DNA of 64,000 bases from Hafnia paralvei ATCC 29927 (GTDB lineage: Bacteria; Pseudomonadota; Gammaproteobacteria; Enterobacterales; Enterobacteriaceae), in NCBI RefSeq assembly GCF_001655005.1, contig NZ_LXET01000041.1:62001-126000 (forward strand), read 5' to 3'. A program made the translations under genes and the position numbers. The notes under the pieces are model-generated. The model searched no databases, had not been told where the DNA came from, and saw only the letters and a list, made by a program, of their open reading frames with translations. Below, piece by piece: positions 9,158-17,048 of this stretch; within the stretch, counting starts at the first letter, position 1, and every line of letters starts with the position of its first letter.

Positions 9158-10444
9158 ATGAAAACGATCACGCTAACACAGCTAGCCATGCTCTTACTGG
9201 GTACGAGCTGTTTTTGCATCCAAGCCGCGCCTACACCACTCGAACAACGCATCGCCCATGGAGAATATCTCTCACGCGCAGGTGATTGCGCCGCCTGCCA
9301 TACGGCTCCCGGAGGGCAACCTTTCGCGGGGGGATTAAAAATGACCACGCCGGTAGGTGCAATCTATTCAACCAACATCACGCCGGATCGAAAAAACGGG
9401 ATAGGTGAATATAGCTATGCAGAATTTGCGGATGCTGTTCGCCAAGGCATCCGCAAAGATGGTAGCCATCTTTATCCAGCGATGCCCTATCCTTCGTTTG
9501 TGAAAATCAATGACGACGATCTTCAAGATCTCTATCTCTATTTTCAACATGGCGTAAAACCTGTCGCTCAGACAAACAAAGACAGCGATATCCCATGGCC
9601 ACTCAACATGCGATGGCCACTCGCCGCTTGGAATATGTTATTCCGCCACGATGGTACATACCAAGTCGATACACAACAAAATACAACGTGGAATCGTGGG
9701 GCTTATCTTGTGCAAGGACTAGGCCACTGTGGCTCTTGCCATACGCCTCGCGGAATAGGTTTCCAAGAGAAAGCCCTTGACCAGACGGAGTCAGAATATC
9801 TGAGCGGAGGAACGTTAGAAGGCTGGCACGCAGCTAACCTGCGCGGAGATAAAGTCACAGGATTAGGCCGCTGGAGTGTGCAAGACATCGCCCAGTTCCT
9901 AAAATCGGGTCATACAGAAAAATCGGCAGCGTTCGGCTCCATGACAGATGTGGTGCAGGATAGTACTCAATACCTTAGTCATGATGATTTACAAGCGATT
10001 GCCGTGTATGTGAAATCACTTAAACCTGTTGGCGATAGTGCCCCAGAACCCACTCGTGACGACAAGACTTATCAGGCACTGGCAAGCGGAAAAGTCACTC
10101 AGACAGGAGCTCAGATTTACCTCGATAATTGCGCAGCCTGCCATCGTTCAGATGGTCTCGGCTACAAGAATACGTTTCCTGCTCTCGCACATAACCCTGT
10201 CGTGCTAAGCAAAGATCCTTCATCGCTGATTAGTATCGTGCTGAAAGGCTCTCATGTTCCAAAAACGCAGTCAGCCCCAACAGGCCTCACGATGCCCGAC
10301 TTTGGCTGGCGACTCAACGATGAGGATATCGCTCAATTGCTATCATTTGTACGAACAGGCTGGGGAAATCAGGCCGAACCCGTTAGCGCATCGCAGGTCA
10401 GCGATATCCGTGCAGATCTGCCTAAAGCGGATATCAAGCACTAA
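9158..10444 (+). CDS. Triheme cytochrome c subunit of gluconate 2-dehydrogenase
   Basis: This 428-residue precursor has a Sec signal peptide (cleavage near QAA, about residue 24). Three heme c motifs are visible: CAACH near residue 44, CGSCH near 190 and CAACH near 325. That three-domain pattern is typical of the membrane-anchored cytochrome subunits of alcohol and gluconate dehydrogenases that feed ubiquinone. The start at 9158 follows AGGGAG and yields the signal peptide; longer in-frame starts lie inside the preceding gene. It is the last gene of the operon and is followed by a terminator. Confidence 0.9.
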   Translation: MKTITLTQLAMLLLGTSCFCIQAAPTPLEQRIAHGEYLSRAGDCAACHTAPGGQPFAGGLKMTTPVGAIYSTNITPDRKNGIGEYSYAEFADAVRQGIRKDGSHLYPAMPYPSFVKINDDDLQDLYLYFQHGVKPVAQTNKDSDIPWPLNMRWPLAAWNMLFRHDGTYQVDTQQNTTWNRGAYLVQGLGHCGSCHTPRGIGFQEKALDQTESEYLSGGTLEGWHAANLRGDKVTGLGRWSVQDIAQFLKSGHTEKSAAFGSMTDVVQDSTQYLSHDDLQAIAVYVKSLKPVGDSAPEPTRDDKTYQALASGKVTQTGAQIYLDNCAACHRSDGLGYKNTFPALAHNPVVLSKDPSSLISIVLKGSHVPKTQSAPTGLTMPDFGWRLNDEDIAQLLSFVRTGWGNQAEPVSASQVSDIRADLPKADIKH

Positions 10445-10530
10445 TTCGATTTGTAACCGGACTAAGCGTGAGACCTATGCCGTAAATATTTAATCCCCTA
10501 TGGCAGAACCGGACCGTTAAAAGACCTAAA

Positions 10531-10578
10531 AAACCGCAGTGACGTATTCCTCTCCTCATACGCTGCGGTTTCTTCGTT
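10531..10578 (+). terminator. Terminator of the gluconate dehydrogenase operon
   Basis: AAACCGCAG (10531-10539) pairs with CTGCGGTTT (10563-10571), with further pairing of ACGTAT and ATACG inside the loop. A moderately T-rich tail follows. Confidence 0.7.
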
Positions 10579-10642
10579 TATCTTATTGCACGCAGACAAA
10601 GTTCCCTTTCAAGAGAAAAACCTGTAAAAGCCCATTTCACCT

Positions 10643-10659
10643 CGTTTATTTTTCGTTTA
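10643..10659 (+). promoter_or_regulatory. PhoP-box-like direct repeat
   Basis: CGTTTA-TTTTT-CGTTTA is two hexamers at 11-bp periodicity. Each matches five of six positions of the PhoP consensus (T/G)GTTTA-N5-(T/G)GTTTA. TACATG (10670-10675) lies about one helical turn downstream and could act as the -10. The site is upstream of the beta-barrel gene that immediately precedes phoP, so it may drive both. Assignment is by motif only. Confidence 0.6.
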
Positions 10660-10760
10660 AGTTTGGAGGTACATGGTTGAGGAAAGGTTTAGTTGGTTCT
10701 TTCGATACTAGTTGTCGCAGTAACAAAGACTACAACAATGAAATATCGAGGAAATGACAC

Positions 10761-11387
10761 ATGTTTAAACAATCTTTATGCGCAGTCGCTATCATTAGTG
10801 CTATGAGCGGCGTTGCACTTGCAGATGACTACACCTACGTTGCTGGCGGCTTGCAGGTGGGCGGCATCACAAACAAAAGCGATTTTGATAAATTAGTGCA
10901 CCAGAACCGTCCAGATCAAAGCAAAACCACCATGGGTGGCTTTTACCTGCGCGGTGGATATGGTTTCGAAAACAATGTGTTCATCGATGCGCGTTTAAAC
11001 GCAATGGGTAATAGCCAGCGAGCTAGCGGCGATAGCCTGCTTGGCTTGGGTTATCACTTTGCCATTAACCCAACCACCGATATGTATGCTTTGATCGGCG
11101 CGAGCGGTCACGCTGTTTCAAGCAACTTTGATTATGATAAGAAGCGTGATGAAAACTGGAGCAGCGCAACCGGTGAGATTGGCGTTAAAAGCCACATCAC
11201 CGACAAAATCAGTATGAATGCTGCTTATCGCTATGCTGAATATGATAGCCGCGGCTTCAATGAAGCTCGTATCGGGGCTGGTTATGCGTTGACGCCTAAT
11301 CTGGCCGCCGAAATTGGTTATACCTACCATAACTGGAAAGTTGACGATCAGATCGGTGAGATCGGGATCCGCTATACTTTCCAGTAA
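10761..11387 (+). CDS. Putative outer-membrane beta-barrel protein, PhoP-linked
   Basis: This 208-residue precursor has a Sec signal peptide ending ALA about residue 21. The mature part alternates hydrophobic and polar residues and ends in an aromatic-rich strand, GEIGIRYTFQ, as expected for an 8-stranded barrel inserted by BAM. Repeated strand motifs such as RLNAMGN, LLGLGYHF, NAAYRYAEY and AEIGYTYHNW support this. It is roughly the size of Ail/OmpX/PagC proteins but no specific family is claimed. GAGG precedes the ATG. A PhoP-box-like repeat lies 100 nt upstream and phoP begins 65 nt downstream, suggesting PhoP-activated expression. Function (surface protection, adhesion) is inference. Confidence 0.75.
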   Translation: MFKQSLCAVAIISAMSGVALADDYTYVAGGLQVGGITNKSDFDKLVHQNRPDQSKTTMGGFYLRGGYGFENNVFIDARLNAMGNSQRASGDSLLGLGYHFAINPTTDMYALIGASGHAVSSNFDYDKKRDENWSSATGEIGVKSHITDKISMNAAYRYAEYDSRGFNEARIGAGYALTPNLAAEIGYTYHNWKVDDQIGEIGIRYTFQ

Positions 11388-11406
11388 AATAACATCATAT
11401 GCGTTT

Positions 11407-11432
11407 GCCAAGAGGCATCGCCTCTTGGCCTT
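11407..11432 (+). terminator. Perfect 10-bp hairpin between the beta-barrel gene and phoP
   Basis: GCCAAGAGGC pairs perfectly with GCCTCTTGGC around a 3-nt loop (11417-11419). The downstream CTTATCTTAT is only weakly U-rich, so it is probably a partial terminator that lets some transcription continue into phoP 21 nt later. Confidence 0.6.
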
Positions 11433-11452
11433 ATCTTATGGAGAAGTCACTC

Positions 11453-12124
11453 ATGCGAATTCTGGTTGTGGAAGATAACGGTTTACTTCGTCACCACCTT
11501 TCAGTTCAGATGCGAGATATGGGACATCAGGTTGATGCCGCCGAGGATGCCAAAGAAGCCGATTTTTTTGTTAAAGAACAAACGCCAGACATTGCTATCG
11601 TTGATCTGGGTTTACCAGGTGAGGATGGACTCAGTCTGATCCGCCGTTGGCGTGCTGAGCAAATCAAACTCCCTATTTTAGTACTCACTGCACGGGAAAG
11701 CTGGCAGGATAAAGTGGCCGTGCTCGAAGCTGGCGCAGATGATTACGTGACAAAACCTTTCCATCTCGAAGAGGTTATTGCACGTATGCAAGCCCTGATG
11801 CGTCGCAATAGCGGCTTGGCCTCACAGGTCATTACCCTTCCACCATTCCAGATCGATTTGTCTCGTCGTGAGCTTACGGTGAATGAAAACCTCATCAAGC
11901 TGACCGCATTTGAATACACCATTATTGAAACGCTCATTCGTAACCACGCCAAAGTCGTCAGCAAAGACGCGCTAATGCTACAGCTCTACCCTGATGCCGA
12001 GTTGCGAGAAAGTCACACCATCGACGTATTGATGGGGCGTCTGCGTAAAAAACTACAAAACGAATACCCGCAAGAAGTCATCACCACGGTTCGTGGACAA
12101 GGCTACAGGTTTGATATTAACTGA
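11453..12124 (+). CDS. phoP: Two-component response regulator PhoP
   Basis: This OmpR/PhoB-family regulator has 223 residues, exactly the E. coli length. It activates Mg2+-limitation and antimicrobial-peptide response genes. The receiver domain (1-118) has acidic E7/D8, phospho-acceptor D51 ([11 protein letters not shown]), and T79 and K101 contexts ([15 protein letters not shown]). The winged-helix domain includes [13 protein letters not shown] and [17 protein letters not shown] precedes the ATG; upstream in-frame codons would lie in the hairpin. The stop overlaps the phoQ start as TGATG. No separate promoter with a PhoP box was seen in the 65 nt upstream. Confidence 0.97.
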   Translation: MRILVVEDNGLLRHHLSVQMRDMGHQVDAAEDAKEADFFVKEQTPDIAIVDLGLPGEDGLSLIRRWRAEQIKLPILVLTARESWQDKVAVLEAGADDYVTKPFHLEEVIARMQALMRRNSGLASQVITLPPFQIDLSRRELTVNENLIKLTAFEYTIIETLIRNHAKVVSKDALMLQLYPDAELRESHTIDVLMGRLRKKLQNEYPQEVITTVRGQGYRFDIN

Positions 12125-13596
12125 TGAACCTTCCGCGTTGGGCACACTATAAAGCACAGCCGTTTTCGCTAAGAACACGGTTTTTACTCGCGACAGCGGC
12201 CGTTGTATTTATGCTATCACTGGCCTACGGAGTCGTTGCGGTCGTCGGCTACGTCGTCAGTTTTGATAAAACAACGTTCCGTCTGCTGCGGGGCGAAAGC
12301 AATCTGTTCTTCAGCTTGGCGCATTTTGAAAATGGCAAATTGACCATCACTTCGCCGCCTAACTTCGATCTTAACGCACCGACGTTGGTCATGATTTACG
12401 ACGATAAAGGCAAACTGCTCTGGTCACAACGCAAAGTCCCCGAACTAGAAAAGCGCATTGATAAATCTTGGTTGGAGAAGCCCGGTTTCTACGAACTGGA
12501 CTCCAGCACCATATTCAGTAGCGCCGTTTTGGGGGATAACCCGAAGGTTCAGGATCAACTAAAAGATTACGACGACGACGACGACGATGCCATGACGCAC
12601 TCCGTGGCCGTTAACCAATATGCGGCAACGGACCGCCTACCGGCACTGACTATCGTTGTCGTGGATACTATCCCTCAAGAGTTGCAAAACTCGGATATGG
12701 TTTGGGGGTGGTTCACCTACGTACTTATCGCCAATATTTTGCTGGTCGTCCCGCTGCTTTGGTTAGCCGCATATTGGAGCCTACAGCCGATAAAGCTGTT
12801 GCTGACACAGGTGCGAGAGTTGGAAAGCGGCAAGCGAGAACTTTTGAGTGAAAATCCTCCTCGCGAACTGCGTGGCTTAGTGCGCAATTTAAACATCCTG
12901 CTCAGCAACGAGCGCCAGCGCTATACTCGCTATCGGACGACATTATCAGACCTCACTCACAGCCTAAAGACACCGCTCGCGGTGTTGCAAAGCACACTCC
13001 GCTCGCTGCGTAATGGAAAAGACTTAAAAATTGAGCAGGCTGAGCCGATTATGCTGGAGCAAATTAGCCGTATTTCACAGCAAATTGGCTATTACCTGCA
13101 TCGCGCCAGTATGCAATCTGAGCACAACATGCTCAATCGAGAACTTCACTCCGTTCCGCCGTTGTTAGATAGCCTTTGCTCCGCACTCAATAAGGTATAT
13201 CAACGCAAAGGGGTTGATATCACTCTGGATATCTCTCCCGAACTCACGTTTGTCGGCGAGAAAAATGATTTCATGGAAGTCATGGGGAACGTGCTGGATA
13301 ACGCCTGTAAATATTGTCTAGAGTTCGTTGAGATCACGGCACAGCAAACGGAAAAAGAGCTCATTATTATCATCGATGATGATGGGCCTGGTATTCCCGC
13401 CAGCAAACGCGATTTGATTTTCCGCCGTGGACAGCGAATCGATACTCTGCGACCTGGACAAGGCCTTGGTTTAGCATTAGTTGATGAATTGCTACAACAG
13501 TATGATGGTGAAGCCATTATCACCGATAGTCCCCTCGGTGGCGCACGCATGAGTATCCACTTCGGCCGTCAGCAAATTTCACATACGCTCGACTGA
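12124..13596 (+). CDS. phoQ: Sensor histidine kinase PhoQ
   Basis: This 490-residue inner-membrane kinase senses Mg2+, acid pH and cationic peptides and phosphorylates PhoP. There are transmembrane helices at about residues 18-43 and 195-218 and a periplasmic PAS-like domain between them. The acidic membrane-facing patch is enlarged to six consecutive Asp (D150-D155), encoded by five GAC repeats then GAT. A HAMP domain follows, then the phospho-acceptor H279 in [13 protein letters not shown], and N, G1 and G2 ATP boxes ([26 protein letters not shown]). E. coli PhoQ is 486 residues. Translation is coupled to phoP. Confidence 0.97.
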   Translation: MNLPRWAHYKAQPFSLRTRFLLATAAVVFMLSLAYGVVAVVGYVVSFDKTTFRLLRGESNLFFSLAHFENGKLTITSPPNFDLNAPTLVMIYDDKGKLLWSQRKVPELEKRIDKSWLEKPGFYELDSSTIFSSAVLGDNPKVQDQLKDYDDDDDDAMTHSVAVNQYAATDRLPALTIVVVDTIPQELQNSDMVWGWFTYVLIANILLVVPLLWLAAYWSLQPIKLLLTQVRELESGKRELLSENPPRELRGLVRNLNILLSNERQRYTRYRTTLSDLTHSLKTPLAVLQSTLRSLRNGKDLKIEQAEPIMLEQISRISQQIGYYLHRASMQSEHNMLNRELHSVPPLLDSLCSALNKVYQRKGVDITLDISPELTFVGEKNDFMEVMGNVLDNACKYCLEFVEITAQQTEKELIIIIDDDGPGIPASKRDLIFRRGQRIDTLRPGQGLGLALVDELLQQYDGEAIITDSPLGGARMSIHFGRQQISHTLD

Positions 13597-13626
13597 GCGT
13601 CGCAAGTGTCCCTCCTTAGACTCACA

Positions 13627-13662
13627 AACGGCGCATAACAGGCGCCGTTGTCTAATATATTT
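13627..13662 (+). terminator. Terminator after phoQ
   Basis: AACGGCGC (13627-13634) pairs with GCGCCGTT (13642-13649) around a 7-nt loop. The tail is T-rich but broken by A residues. Confidence 0.65.
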
Positions 13663-13773
13663 TCTCTAAAACCTAAATTATTTTCTTTAAAACCAGAGTT
13701 GTGACAAACAGGCGGAGGAATCCCACGGTACTTCCGTTATAATCCCAACAGATACATACACAGGGAATTAACA

Positions 13774-14895
13774 ATGGATTATCAACTCGATCTCGACTGG
13801 CACGATTTTTTGCAACGCTACTGGCAAAAACGCCCCGTCATTCTAAAGCGCGGGTTCAAGAATTTCGTTGATCCCATTTCTCCTGATGAATTGGCTGGCT
13901 TGGCAATGGAAAACGAGGTCGATAGTCGCCTTGTTAGCCATCAAGACGGTCGTTGGCAGGTCGCACATGGCCCTTTCGAAAGTTACGATCATCTCGGTGA
14001 GAATAACTGGTCGATTCTGGTTCAAGCCGTCGACCATTGGCATGTTCCATCCAGTGCTTTAATGCGCCCTTTCCGTAAACTGCCAGACTGGCGTACTGAC
14101 GACCTGATGATCTCCTTCTCGGTACCTGGAGGTGGCGTTGGGCCACATTTGGATCAATACGACGTATTCATCATTCAAGGAACCGGCCGCCGTCGCTGGC
14201 GCGTAGGCGAAAAGACACCGCTAAGACAGCACAGTCCGCACCCCGACCTCCTCCAAGTCGAGCCTTTCGACGCCATCATCGATGAAGAGATGGAACCGGG
14301 TGACATCCTTTATATTCCCCCAGGTTTCCCTCATGAAGGTTACGCGCTGGAAAACTCACTTAACTACTCCGTCGGTTTCCGAGCACCAAGTGGACGTGAA
14401 TTGATCAGCGGCTTTGCCGATTTTGTGCTCGCTAATGAGCTCGGCAGCGAACGCTATAGCGATCCCGATCTTGTGCTACGCGATAACCCATCGGAGGTTC
14501 AAGCCGCCGAGCTAGAAAAGCTACGTGGAATGATGATGAGCCAGTTACAAAACCAAGATAACTTCAATCTATGGTTTGGTGAATTCGTCAGCCAGTCTCG
14601 CCATGAGCTCGATATAGCGCCACCTGAGCCACCGTATCAGGTAGGAGAGATTTATGAGCTGCTTCAAGCGGGCGAATCCCTAGAACGTCTCGGAGGATTG
14701 CGCGTCATTAACGTTGCAGGAAGTTGTTTTGTAAACGGTGAAGTTATCGTTACTGACCATGCTGCCGCTGCCCACGTTCTTGCCCGCGAATATGTGATCA
14801 ATTCAGCCATGCTCGGCGATGCACTTGAGGATCCTAGTTTCCTTGCAACCTTAGCTGCATTAATTAATAGCGGGTATTGGTTCTTCATAGACTAA
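13774..14895 (+). CDS. roxA: 50S ribosomal protein L16 arginine hydroxylase
   Basis: RoxA (YcfD) is a JmjC-type Fe(II)/2-oxoglutarate oxygenase that hydroxylates an arginine of ribosomal protein L16. The protein has 373 residues, identical in length to E. coli. The metal-binding HxD motif lies in GPHLDQYDVF, and the distal His in IPPGFPHEGY. A C-terminal winged-helix-like region follows. AGGGAA precedes the ATG at 13774. In E. coli roxA also follows phoQ, but the next gene there is pepT, whereas here an accessory pair follows. Confidence 0.96.
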   Translation: MDYQLDLDWHDFLQRYWQKRPVILKRGFKNFVDPISPDELAGLAMENEVDSRLVSHQDGRWQVAHGPFESYDHLGENNWSILVQAVDHWHVPSSALMRPFRKLPDWRTDDLMISFSVPGGGVGPHLDQYDVFIIQGTGRRRWRVGEKTPLRQHSPHPDLLQVEPFDAIIDEEMEPGDILYIPPGFPHEGYALENSLNYSVGFRAPSGRELISGFADFVLANELGSERYSDPDLVLRDNPSEVQAAELEKLRGMMMSQLQNQDNFNLWFGEFVSQSRHELDIAPPEPPYQVGEIYELLQAGESLERLGGLRVINVAGSCFVNGEVIVTDHAAAAHVLAREYVINSAMLGDALEDPSFLATLAALINSGYWFFID

Positions 14896-14924
14896 ACCCT
14901 GCAGCTATTATCATAGCAATTCAC

Positions 14925-14958
14925 TATTGGGTGGTCGTATATATACGACCACCCAATA
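14925..14958. repeat. Perfect 34-bp palindrome upstream of ibrAB
   Basis: Two 17-nt arms (14925-14941 and 14942-14958), each with GGGTGGTCGTATA or its complement at the core, are exact reverse complements with no spacer. No T tract follows on either strand, so it is a poor intrinsic terminator. An operator, a recombination site or a scar of an excised element is possible. The next 150 nt to ibrA are very AT-rich. Confidence 0.85.
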
Positions 14959-15115
14959 TAAATTAAAAAACAATATTAATATTTTATTTATTAACCAAAT
15001 TTAACTTTAGATTTAGGCAACATATTTAAAATATGTAGCTATCAACCTATTACGTTACGTATTATTCTATTAATCTCTACATCACCTGAACGACAATGTC
15101 TTAAAATAAATCGCT

Positions 15116-16339
15116 ATGGATGCGTTAACTAATAAAAAAATAGCTTTAAGCATTGATGTGCTAAAAGCGGCAAAATCGCGTATTGAATGGACTTTTGATA
15201 CATTCTCTCGCGTTTGCGTTTCTTTTTCCGGCGGCAAAGACTCCACGGTATTACTCCATTTAGTTGCCGAATATGCGAAAGCGCATAACAGGAAATTCGA
15301 CGTTTTATTTATTGACTGGGAGGCTCAGTTTACCCATACCATCACCCATATTGAGAAGATGCGACGCTTATATCATACCGAGATCGGAATGTTTTATTGG
15401 GTTGCATTACCCATTACGACGGGGAATTCTGTTTCGCAATTTCAGCCGGAATGGCAATGCTGGACTCCCGATATTGAGTGGATACGCAAGTTTCCCGCTG
15501 ACGCCATCTCTGATACTGCTTTTTTCCCGTTCTATTATGACGGCATCACTTTTGAAGAGTTTATGCCGGCCTTCGCAAGCTGGTACTCCATGCAACAACC
15601 CAGCGCAATGATGATCGGTATTCGCACCGACGAATCATATAACCGCTTCTGGGCCGTTGCATCAAAACGAAAACATCGTTTTGCTGATGACAAACCGTGG
15701 ACTACCGCTAACATTTCTGGACACTGCTATAGCATTTACCCAGTCTACGATTGGAAAACCGAAGATATTTGGACCTATTTTGCCTCAACAGGAAAAGCCT
15801 ATAACACACTGTATGACCTGATGTATCAGGCTGGCGTAGCGCTTCGTTCTATGCGTATCTGCGAACCTTTTGGCCCTGAACAACGTCAAGGGCTATGGCT
15901 TTATCATGTTCTAGAACCTGAATGTTGGGAACGTGTTTGCACGCGTGTATCAGGTGCAAATACGGGTGGAATTTATGCAAATAACCGTGGTGATTTTTAT
16001 GCTCGCCGTCAGGTACATAAACCCGATAATCATAACTGGCGCAGCTATGCCCTATTCTTACTCGACAGCATGCCGCAAAAAACCGCAGAGCATTATCGTA
16101 ACAAAATCGCTATTTATTTACGTTGGTATCAGACTCATGGTTTTCCCATTGATATACCCGATGAACAAGAGAAAGACATTGGCTCTAAAGATATTCCGTC
16201 TTGGCGACGCATTTGCAAAGTTCTTCTAAGAAATGATTATTGGTGTCGTTCTTTATCATTTAGCCCAAATAAACCTAGTAGCTATGAGCGGTATCACAAA
16301 AGAATTCAGGCGCGCAGGAAGTGTTGGAGTGTTATATGA
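15116..16339 (+). CDS. ibrA: IbrA/YbdN-like PAPS-reductase-family (PP-loop ATPase, DUF3440) protein
   Basis: This 407-residue protein has a PP-loop SGGKDSTVLLHL at about residue 41 that binds ATP in the adenylyl-transferase fold of PAPS reductases and the phosphorothioation protein DndC. Later motifs include LFIDWEAQF, IGIRTDESYNRF, RICEPFGPEQRQGLW and NDYWCRSLSFSP. It matches E. coli YbdN and the IbrA activator of immunoglobulin-binding eib prophage genes over its full length. No Shine-Dalgarno precedes the ATG at 15116. The stop overlaps the ibrB start as ATGA. The biochemical reaction is unknown. The AT-rich upstream region and absence at this locus in E. coli suggest an acquired pair. Confidence 0.85.
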   Translation: MDALTNKKIALSIDVLKAAKSRIEWTFDTFSRVCVSFSGGKDSTVLLHLVAEYAKAHNRKFDVLFIDWEAQFTHTITHIEKMRRLYHTEIGMFYWVALPITTGNSVSQFQPEWQCWTPDIEWIRKFPADAISDTAFFPFYYDGITFEEFMPAFASWYSMQQPSAMMIGIRTDESYNRFWAVASKRKHRFADDKPWTTANISGHCYSIYPVYDWKTEDIWTYFASTGKAYNTLYDLMYQAGVALRSMRICEPFGPEQRQGLWLYHVLEPECWERVCTRVSGANTGGIYANNRGDFYARRQVHKPDNHNWRSYALFLLDSMPQKTAEHYRNKIAIYLRWYQTHGFPIDIPDEQEKDIGSKDIPSWRRICKVLLRNDYWCRSLSFSPNKPSSYERYHKRIQARRKCWSVI

Positions 16340-16971
16340 AGATTGATACGTTAGTTAACGATCTAAAAGTAGAGTTGGAATCTATGCCAGAAGCTATAAA
16401 AATTGAGGCTTTAAATAAGATCCGAGTCATGCTTCATCAAGTGAGTCCATTTAGCAATGAGCCTATCGATTGTGTACTCTGGAAGTCTATCGAGGATGTT
16501 GTCGCGAATGATTATAATCCCAATAACGTTGCCCCACCTGAAAAGCGCCTTTTATATACATCGTTATTGCGTGATGGCTACACCCAACCGATCGTTACCG
16601 CTCAAATAAAAGATGATGATAAAGACTATGTCATCGTAGATGGTTTTCATCGCCGTGAACTGGCCGCCGATCGTCCTAAGCTACGTAAACGTGTCCGCGG
16701 CTATCTTCCTATCGTCATCTTAAACGATCTAGAAAACGAAAAGTCCCATCGCATCGCAGCAACAATTCGTCATAATCGCGCGCGCGGCAAACACCAAATC
16801 AGCATCATGTCGGATATCGTACGCGAACTTTATCGCCTTGGCTGGAGCGATGAGAAGATCAGTGAAGAACTGGGCATGGACGCAGATGAGGTATTGCGTT
16901 TGAAACAAATCAGCGGATTGATGGAGTTATTTCAGGATCGCGAATTTTCCGAGGCATGGACGGTCAAATAG
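16336..16971 (+). CDS. ibrB: IbrB/YbdM-like ParB/sulfiredoxin-domain protein
   Basis: This 211-residue partner of IbrA has a ParB N-terminal/sulfiredoxin-like domain at about residues 35-145. It contains YNPNNVAPPEKRLL, a basic IVDGFHRRELA motif (the ParB box II-like GxxRxxA) and IAATIRHNRARGKH. A helix-turn-helix-like segment (KISEELGMDADEVLRLKQI) lies at about 175-195. ParB-fold proteins of this type bind nucleotide and sometimes DNA. In E. coli, IbrB acts with IbrA to raise expression of prophage eib genes. The ATG at 16336 has GGAG 7 nt upstream and is coupled to ibrA. Confidence 0.83.
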   Translation: MKIDTLVNDLKVELESMPEAIKIEALNKIRVMLHQVSPFSNEPIDCVLWKSIEDVVANDYNPNNVAPPEKRLLYTSLLRDGYTQPIVTAQIKDDDKDYVIVDGFHRRELAADRPKLRKRVRGYLPIVILNDLENEKSHRIAATIRHNRARGKHQISIMSDIVRELYRLGWSDEKISEELGMDADEVLRLKQISGLMELFQDREFSEAWTVK

Positions 16972-16980
16972 CCTAAACAA

Positions 16981-17018
16981 TTTCGCCATCTTTACAGGAT
17001 AAAGATGGCGAAATAAAC
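16981..17018. terminator. Bidirectional terminator between ibrB and cobB
   Basis: A perfect 14-bp stem, TTTCGCCATCTTTA pairing with TAAAGATGGCGAAA, surrounds a 5-nt loop (16995-16999) between convergent genes. Confidence 0.85.
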
Positions 17019-17048
17019 AAACGCTATGTCATAACCGCACATGTACGA

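Noticed and set aside
10539..10757. 72-codon open frame upstream of the beta-barrel gene
   Set aside because: It starts within the terminator hairpin and runs through the PhoP-box-like region; no site, no domain.
15116..16971. Reading ibrAB as a complete Dnd phosphorothioation system
   Set aside because: Only a PP-loop protein and a ParB-fold partner are present; DndA, DndB, DndD, DndE and restriction genes are absent, and homology to E. coli YbdN/YbdM is much closer.
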